Below are positions 59,228 through 64,000 of a stretch of DNA of 64,000 nt, one piece after another. The translations under genes were made by a program, and so were the position numbers. Source of the DNA: Alphaproteobacteria bacterium (GTDB lineage Bacteria; Pseudomonadota; Alphaproteobacteria; Micropepsales; Micropepsaceae); contig CANHNJ010000004.1 in assembly GCA_947462105.1 (NCBI GenBank), positions 1 through 64,000 on the forward strand. Reading direction: 5' to 3'. The notes beneath the pieces are model-generated. The model had not been told where the DNA came from. It was given only the letters and a program-made list of their open reading frames with translations, and did no database searches. Each line of letters begins with the position of its first letter. The stretch's first letter is position 1.

Positions 59228-59602
59228 CTACTGAGCCGGAGCCGGGGCTGCCGGAGCCGGGGTTGCCGGAGCCGCCGCAGCCGGGGCCGCGCCCGGCGCG
59301 GGCGGCGGGGTGGTGCCGAAATAGGTGGCGAGATAATTGACCACCTTGTCGAAGTTGGCTTCCTCAACTGGCGCGCCGTTGGTGATCATCATGGTGACGG
59401 TGTTGGCCCATTCTTCGGCCGAACGCTTCTCGGTCATGATCTGGCCGACGCCGTGACAGCCGCCGCAACCCTTCATGGTCTCTTCCATGCCGGGGCCGGG
59501 AGGCAGGGCATCCTGGGCCACGGCCGGAGCCAAAATCACGCCTGCCACGATGGCCGCACCAGCGGCGGAAATCGTCAGGGCCTTAATCAGATCGCTGCGC
59601 AT
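59228..59602 (-). CDS. Small periplasmic c-type cytochrome with Pro/Ala tail
   Basis: This 124-residue precursor starts at ATG 59602 (GGCAGGAATTG before it). It has a signal peptide ending APAVAQ, one haem-binding motif CGGCH (46-50), and a helix (SAEEWANTVTMMI) with methionines that could serve as the sixth ligand. The last 27 residues are almost only Pro and Ala (PAPGAAPAAAAPATPAPAAP), encoded by repetitive GC-rich DNA. It is convergent with the PQQ dehydrogenase and is a plausible electron carrier for it, by position only. Confidence 0.85.
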   Translation of the reverse strand: MRSDLIKALTISAAGAAIVAGVILAPAVAQDALPPGPGMEETMKGCGGCHGVGQIMTEKRSAEEWANTVTMMITNGAPVEEANFDKVVNYLATYFGTTPPPAPGAAPAAAAPATPAPAAPAPAQ

Positions 59603-59861
59603 CAATTCCTGCCTTCTTGCTCTGTCGGGGCCGGAAGATGTCATTCACCCCCGGCCTTGTCACCTGATTTTCCGCTTTATTGCGGCAAATCAAAGACGCT
59701 ATTTCGTCGCTGGCGGGACTCCAGCCAGTGCAGCAACTCTGAACTTCCCCACATGAACGGCCCATGAATGACATGGATTTTCCGTCATGCGCCCGGCTGG
59801 AGGCTCATGCGCGGCCTTTGGCGTGGCGCGCGGCCCCATCCTTCGCATAGGTTCCGGCCCC

Positions 59862-60611
59862 ATGGAGCCCTTGATGCCGTTCGCCGTGCTGTTTCTGGCT
59901 GCCCTGTGGGCCGGTTGCCAGAACGCGCTGGCAGGCGGCGGCTCGTTCCTGACATTGCCGGCACTGATTCTCACCGGCATGGATGCCCGCGCCGCCAACA
60001 TCACTTCCACCGTGGCGCTGTTTCCCGGCCAGGTGCTGACGGGATGGCGTGGCCGCGACAACGCCACCGGCGTCAACAGCCTGAGCCTGAAGGCGCTCGT
60101 CATCATCAGCCTGGTCGGCGGCGCGCTGGGCGCGGTGCTGCTGCTGCTGACGCCGTCGCGCATCTTCGCCAGCATGGTGCCGTGGCTGGTGCTGTTCGCC
60201 ACCGTCATGTTCGCCTGGGGCAGCTTTGGTCCCAAGCGCCAGGACGGCACGCATCTCTCCGCCCTTGGTGCGGGCGCGGCGCAATTCTGCATCGCCATCT
60301 ATGGCGGCTATTTCGGCGGCGGCATCGGCTTTCTCATGCTGGCGGCGATGACGGCGGCCGGCCTGGCCATCCGCAGCTCTGCTGCCAACAAGAATGTCCT
60401 GGCGGCGGTGATAAACCTGTCGGCGGTGCTGATCTTCGTCTTCTCGCCCGAAGTGCACTGGCTGCAAATGGCCATCGCCTGTGTTGGCGCGCTGATCGGC
60501 GGCTATGCCGGTTCGCAGATGCTGCGCAATGTGAATGAGAAGCTGCTGCGCATCTTCATCGTTTGCATTGGCACGGCCCTGACCATCGGCCTGTTTTTGA
60601 GAGCGCCCTGA
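59862..60611 (+). CDS. TauE/SafE family membrane permease
   Basis: This is a 249-residue protein with seven to eight membrane helices of the sulfite/organosulfur exporter family. The ATG at 59862 is chosen since the residues before it are not hydrophobic; 59874 is also possible. Typical features are NALAGGGSFLTLPALILTGM in the first half and IYGGYFGGGIGFLMLAAM in the second, the internal duplication of the family. The substrate is unknown. It precedes the GntR regulator on the same strand by 66 bases. Confidence 0.82.
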   Translation: MEPLMPFAVLFLAALWAGCQNALAGGGSFLTLPALILTGMDARAANITSTVALFPGQVLTGWRGRDNATGVNSLSLKALVIISLVGGALGAVLLLLTPSRIFASMVPWLVLFATVMFAWGSFGPKRQDGTHLSALGAGAAQFCIAIYGGYFGGGIGFLMLAAMTAAGLAIRSSAANKNVLAAVINLSAVLIFVFSPEVHWLQMAIACVGALIGGYAGSQMLRNVNEKLLRIFIVCIGTALTIGLFLRAP

Positions 60612-60677
60612 GCTAACGTCTGCGCTGCGGTTGTTTTTCCGCTGTTGCTGGGGCTAGGCTGGGCGCAAGGGGGCTGC

Positions 60678-61436
60678 ATGGCACGCAAAGCACGAAAGAC
60701 GCCGCTGCGTGCGGGAAGGCGCCCGCAGGTGGATTTCACGCGCCATGCCGCCATCGCCGCCACGCTGGGCGGTGAAATCCTCACCGGCAAGCGCGCGCCG
60801 GGCAGCCGCCTGCCATCCGTCGAAGAGATGTACGAACTGTTCGGCGTCAGCCGCGTGGTCGTGCGCGAAGTGGTCAAGACGCTCACGGCCAAGGGCCTGG
60901 TCGTGTCCAAGACCAAGGTCGGCACGCTGGTGCTGGACCCCTCGCACTGGAACTGGCTGGACGCCGATGTGCTGGACTGGCGCGTGCGCATGGGGCTGGA
61001 CCGCGCCTTCCTCGAGCAGATCACCGAAGTGCGCCTGGCGGTGGAGCCGATGGCCGCCGCGCTGTCGGCGCGTCACCGCAGCCGCGCCGACATCACGCGC
61101 CTGCGCGCCTGCATCGCGGCGATGCGCGAGGCCGAAGGCGATGACCGTCTCTTTCCCGAAGCCGATCTCGCCTATCATCTCGCCATCGGCCGCGCCTCCG
61201 GCAATCCGCTGGTGCGCTCCTTCGGCGCCGTCATCAAGGTGGCGCTGGGCGGGCTGATCGCCCTCAGCAATGCCAGCGTCAAGGCCAGCGGCGGCAAGGG
61301 CCATACCGTCTCCACCGACCGCCACGTGGCGATTCTGAAGGCCATCGAAGCGCGCAACGAAGCGGCGGCCCGTGCCGCCATGCTCCGCGTCATTGTGCGC
61401 GGACGCCACCATGCCGGGCGAAAGGCCATGTCCTGA
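60678..61436 (+). CDS. GntR-family regulator, FadR/FCD subgroup
   Basis: This 252-residue DNA-binding protein starts at ATG 60678 (AAGGGGG in front). The winged helix (about 20-88) contains GSRLPSVEEMYELFGVSRVVVREVVKTLTAKGLV. The C-terminal FCD domain (about 105-240) has the metal-binding Asp/His pattern in EADLAYHLAIGRASGN and DRHVAILKAIEARNEAAARA. Members of this group often sense sugar acids. It is directly upstream of the second PQQ dehydrogenase and is the likely local regulator. Confidence 0.88.
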   Translation: MARKARKTPLRAGRRPQVDFTRHAAIAATLGGEILTGKRAPGSRLPSVEEMYELFGVSRVVVREVVKTLTAKGLVVSKTKVGTLVLDPSHWNWLDADVLDWRVRMGLDRAFLEQITEVRLAVEPMAAALSARHRSRADITRLRACIAAMREAEGDDRLFPEADLAYHLAIGRASGNPLVRSFGAVIKVALGGLIALSNASVKASGGKGHTVSTDRHVAILKAIEARNEAAARAAMLRVIVRGRHHAGRKAMS

Positions 61437-61506
61437 CAAGGGCTTGCTGCGTTGCTGCCGGAATGCCGCAGCGCAACGTGGCGTTCAGGACAAACTTTCA
61501 GCACAA

Positions 61507-61522
61507 AAAGAATAATACTATT
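61507..61522. promoter_or_regulatory. Inverted repeat and possible promoter upstream of the second PQQ dehydrogenase
   Basis: GAATAATACTATTC (GAATA-N4-TATTC) contains a -10-like TAATAC and lies in an AT-rich patch about 60 bases before the dehydrogenase start. It could be an operator for the adjacent GntR protein. No second copy was found in the window. Confidence 0.3.
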
Positions 61523-61579
61523 CCGGCGCGTCCGGCCATATAAACATTTCCGGTATTCTAGCTTTTGATGAGGAAACAA

Positions 61580-63733
61580 ATGCCGCCGCTTTCCAGACGT
61601 TCGATGCTCTATGGCTCCGCCGCCGCCCTGACGGCCGCGTCGCTGCCCCGCCTGGCCGAGGCCCAGCGCAGCCCCAACGGTGCGGGCTCCACCGCCAACG
61701 CCTATCCGGCTCCGCCCGCCAACGGCGCCGCCGGCGCCAATACCGAATGGACGGCCTATGCCGGCGATGCGCGCGCCAACCGCTATTCGCCGCTGGCGCA
61801 GATCAATGCGTCGAACTTCAACAATTTGCAGGTTGCCTGGCGCTTCGACGCCGCCAAGTTCGGTCCGCGTATCGAGACCAACTGGGAATCGACCCCGCTG
61901 CTCATCAAGGGCAAGCTCTTTGTCACCGCCGGGGCGCGTCGCGACGTGGTCTGCCTTGATGCCATCACCGGCGAAATCCTCTGGATGCATCGCGAAGATG
62001 AAGGCGAGCGTGGCCGCCAGGCACCGCGCGCCCTGTCGGGACGCGGCTGTTCCTATTGGACCGACGGCAAGATCGAGCGCATCGTCTATGTGACGCCCGG
62101 CTACCGCATGAAGTCGCTGGACATCGCCACCGGCATTCCCGACCCGCGCTTCGGCAAGGGCGGCGTGGTCGATCTCAAGCTCGAGAACGACCAGAACATC
62201 GACCTCGTCACCGGCGAGATCGGCCTGCAGGCGACGCCGCTGGTCTGCAACAACGTCATCGTGGTCGGTGCCGCCCATAGCGGCGCGACGCCGCGCGAGG
62301 CGGCCAGCCCGACCGGCAATGTGCGCGGCTATGACGCCCGCACCGGCCGCCGCCTGTGGATCTTCCACACCATCCCGCACAAGGGCGAATACGGCTATGA
62401 CAGCTGGGTCGAGGCGGGCCAGCCCGAGAAGACCGGCCATGCCGGTGTCTGGGGCGACATGTGCGCCGATCCGGAACTGGGCATCGTCTATTTCGGCGTC
62501 GAGCTGCCGGTGGGCGATTACCTGGGCATGCACCGCAAGGGCAACGGCCTGTTCGGCGAAAGCCTGGTTGCGGTCGACGTCAAGACCGGCAAGCGCAAGT
62601 GGCACTACCAGATGGTCCATCACGGCCTGTGGGACAGCGACGTGCCGTGCTCGGCCATGGTTGTCGATCTGCCGGTCAATGGCCGCACGGTGAAGGCCAT
62701 CGCGCAGCCGACCAAGCAGAGCTTCCTCTATGTGCTGAACCGTGAAACCGGCGAGCCGATCTGGCCGATCCCGGAAGTGGCGAAGAAGCCGGGCGATGTG
62801 CCCGACGAGTGGTACTCGCCGACCCAGCCGATCCCGTCCAAGCCGCCGGCCTATGATCGCCAGAATGTCGGCGATGACGATCTCGTGGACTTCACGCCCG
62901 CCATCAAGGCGCGCGCCATCGAGATCGCCAACAAGTACCAGCGCGGCGAGGGCATCTTCCAGGCCCCGACCATGGCGACCTATGAAGGCACCTGGGGCAC
63001 GCTGCTGCTGCCGGGCGCGCAGGGTGGCACCAACTGGCCGGGTGGCTGCTTCGATCCGGAAACCAAGATCGCCTACATCTACTCCAAGACCGCGCCTGCC
63101 GTGCATGCGGTGCGCAAGGCCGATACACCCTTCGGCTACACCAATGGTGCGCCGCCCGTTCCGGGCGCTGTGGGCCGCGGCGGTCGCGGCGGTGGCGGTG
63201 GTGGCGGCGAAGGTGCCGACATCGTGCCGGGTGGTGCAGGCCGCGGTGGCCCCGGCGCCGGTGCTCCCAGCCTGACCGGGCCGATCCAGCCGGGCAATCT
63301 CAACGTCGGTGGTCTTCCGATCATCAAGCCGCCTTACGGCCGCATCAGTGCGCTCGATCTCAAGGACGGCACGATGGCCTGGCAGGTCGCGCATGGCGAA
63401 ACGCCGGACAACATCAAGAACAACCCGCTGCTGAAGGGGCTCAACATCCCACGCACGGGTCAGGCCGGCAATATCGGCCCGCTGGTGACCAAGACGCTGG
63501 TGATCTGCGGCGATCCGCAGAACACCACCGACGCCAAGGGCAACAGCCTTGCTTGGCTGCGCGCCTACGACAAGGCGACGGGCCGCGAGGTTGGCGCCAT
63601 TCCGATGACGCAGGGCCAGACCGGCACGCCGATGACCTATGCCATGGGCGGCTGGCAATACATCGTGCTCTGCATCGCGCCCGACCGTACGGGCGGCAGC
63701 GAGATGGTGGCCTATCGCCTGCGTCAGGTCTGA
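61580..63733 (+). CDS. PQQ-dependent dehydrogenase with Tat signal and Gly-rich insert
   Basis: This 717-residue quinoprotein starts at ATG 61580: GAGGAAACAA precedes it, and the resulting MPPLSRRSMLYGSAA matches the start of the next gene (MSPVSRRAMLYGTAA). Arg6-Arg7 and the following Ala-rich span form a twin-arginine signal. Propeller segments include WTAYAGDARANRYSPLAQI, ATPLVCNNVIVVGAAHSG, HHGLWDSDVPC and GTNWPGGCFDP. A low-complexity Gly/Arg insert (GRGGRGGGGGGGEGAD and on, about 530-563) interrupts a blade. No haem motif is present. A terminator follows. Confidence 0.9.
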   Translation: MPPLSRRSMLYGSAAALTAASLPRLAEAQRSPNGAGSTANAYPAPPANGAAGANTEWTAYAGDARANRYSPLAQINASNFNNLQVAWRFDAAKFGPRIETNWESTPLLIKGKLFVTAGARRDVVCLDAITGEILWMHREDEGERGRQAPRALSGRGCSYWTDGKIERIVYVTPGYRMKSLDIATGIPDPRFGKGGVVDLKLENDQNIDLVTGEIGLQATPLVCNNVIVVGAAHSGATPREAASPTGNVRGYDARTGRRLWIFHTIPHKGEYGYDSWVEAGQPEKTGHAGVWGDMCADPELGIVYFGVELPVGDYLGMHRKGNGLFGESLVAVDVKTGKRKWHYQMVHHGLWDSDVPCSAMVVDLPVNGRTVKAIAQPTKQSFLYVLNRETGEPIWPIPEVAKKPGDVPDEWYSPTQPIPSKPPAYDRQNVGDDDLVDFTPAIKARAIEIANKYQRGEGIFQAPTMATYEGTWGTLLLPGAQGGTNWPGGCFDPETKIAYIYSKTAPAVHAVRKADTPFGYTNGAPPVPGAVGRGGRGGGGGGGEGADIVPGGAGRGGPGAGAPSLTGPIQPGNLNVGGLPIIKPPYGRISALDLKDGTMAWQVAHGETPDNIKNNPLLKGLNIPRTGQAGNIGPLVTKTLVICGDPQNTTDAKGNSLAWLRAYDKATGREVGAIPMTQGQTGTPMTYAMGGWQYIVLCIAPDRTGGSEMVAYRLRQV

Positions 63734-63757
63734 CGCGGCCTATCGGATGTAAACGGG

Positions 63758-63789
63758 AAGAGGCGCGGCGCTTGCTGCGCCTCTTTTCT
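63758..63789 (+). terminator. Rho-independent terminator after the second PQQ dehydrogenase
   Basis: AAGAGGCGC-GGCGCTTGCT-GCGCCTCTT has a nine-base-pair stem and runs into TTTTCTTTT. It begins 24 bases after the stop. Confidence 0.88.
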
Positions 63790-63842
63790 TTTGCGGCGCA
63801 ATATCACCTGATGAGACGCCGCCGGTTTTTCCCGTTTGACGC

Positions 63843-63848
63843 TATAAT
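63843..63848 (+). promoter_or_regulatory. Possible -10 element for the last gene
   Basis: TATAAT is a perfect -10 hexamer 54 bases before the ATG at 63902. The upstream TTGACG is only two bases away and cannot be its -35; no good -35 is seen at normal spacing. Confidence 0.35.
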
Positions 63849-63901
63849 GTTTGCGCCTAGCGTTCCCGCAAACAACAACAGTCAAATCCAGGGGGAAATC
63901 A

Positions 63902-64000
63902 ATGTCGCCAGTATCCAGACGCGCCATGCTGTACGGGACCGCTGCCGGTTGCGCAGCCGTCATGACCACCGACCTTGCCCTGGGCCAGAACCGCAGCGCC
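63902..64000 (+). CDS. Start of a Tat-exported protein (partial, 3' end cut)
   Basis: Only 33 codons lie in the window. CCAGGGGGAAATCA precedes the ATG. The N terminus MSPVSRRAMLYGTAAGCAAV is a twin-arginine signal peptide very similar to that of the preceding PQQ dehydrogenase, ending near LALGQ. It is probably a further quinoprotein or another cofactor-bearing secreted enzyme, but the mature part is not visible. Confidence 0.75.
   Translation, partial: MSPVSRRAMLYGTAAGCAAVMTTDLALGQNRSA

Noticed and set aside
61449-61479. Imperfect CGTTGC...GCAACG hairpin after the GntR gene as a terminator
   Set aside because: It is mismatched and lacks a T tract; too weak to annotate.
63835-63848. TTGACG next to TATAAT as a promoter
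   Set aside because: Only two bases separate them, far from the 16-18 needed; only the -10 is kept, at low confidence.

Overview
The window is a GC-rich bacterial chromosome segment from an alphaproteobacterium. The evidence is the uninterrupted nuoF-G-H-I-J-K-L-M-N run, the block rpsB-tsf-pyrH-frr-uppS-cdsA-dxr-rseP-bamA-skp-lpxD-fabZ-lpxA-lpxI-lpxB-gltA, the gltX-comEC-lexA-moaC-trpC-trpD-trpG cluster, a DUF1467 protein, and SOS boxes of the alphaproteobacterial GTTC-N7-GTTC form. Two PQQ dehydrogenases, the start of a possible third Tat-exported protein, and secreted cupin and NHL proteins suggest an aerobic heterotroph of acidic or plant-derived material (perhaps Micropepsales/Rhizomicrobium-like; a weak inference).

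Layout. 1-10634: respiratory complex I genes, with nuoF cut by the window edge. 10631-14018: birA, coaX, rnj and a DUF1467 gene, translationally chained to nuoN. 14015-18329: an accessory insert with an N-terminally shortened NCS2 permease, a small helical protein, a secreted bicupin, a secreted NHL propeller and a possible 48-residue membrane protein. 18326-26960: proS of the archaeal/eukaryal type and an MFS exporter (minus strand), lolC-lolD, an SOS-box-controlled 34-residue membrane peptide, and dnaE. 26957-43115: an aminotransferase, a small envelope protein, then the long translation / isoprenoid / phospholipid / outer-membrane assembly / lipid A block. 43192-51563 (mostly minus strand): gltA, gltX, a decayed comEC on the plus strand, lexA, a moaC fused to a DNA-binding-like domain, and trpC-trpD-trpG. 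51659-55007: the ydbH-ynbE-ydbL envelope operon. 55009-64000: a frameshifted nickel/cobalt permease gene and a periplasmic oxidation region (FAH-family protein, PQQ dehydrogenase, cytochrome c, TauE/SafE permease, GntR regulator, second PQQ dehydrogenase, start of another Tat substrate).

How the genes work together. Complex I supplies proton-motive force. UppS, CdsA, RseP, BamA, Skp, LpxD/A/I/B, LolCD and YdbH-YnbE-YdbL together build the outer membrane (lipid A, lipoproteins, beta-barrels, phospholipid supply). The last region looks like periplasmic quinoprotein oxidation with a nearby cytochrome c, possibly under the GntR regulator.

The most unusual points are: the SOS-box-controlled 34-residue membrane peptide beside dnaE; the MoaC-HTH fusion where moeA would be expected; the type-3 proS at the locus normally held by the native one; a comEC with both a large in-frame deletion and a frameshift; and two elaborate palindromic elements flanking lexA. 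No rRNA, tRNA, CRISPR array or insertion sequence was seen. No gene-free stretch exceeds 300 bases; the longest (15484-15750 and 59603-59861) show nothing I can name.
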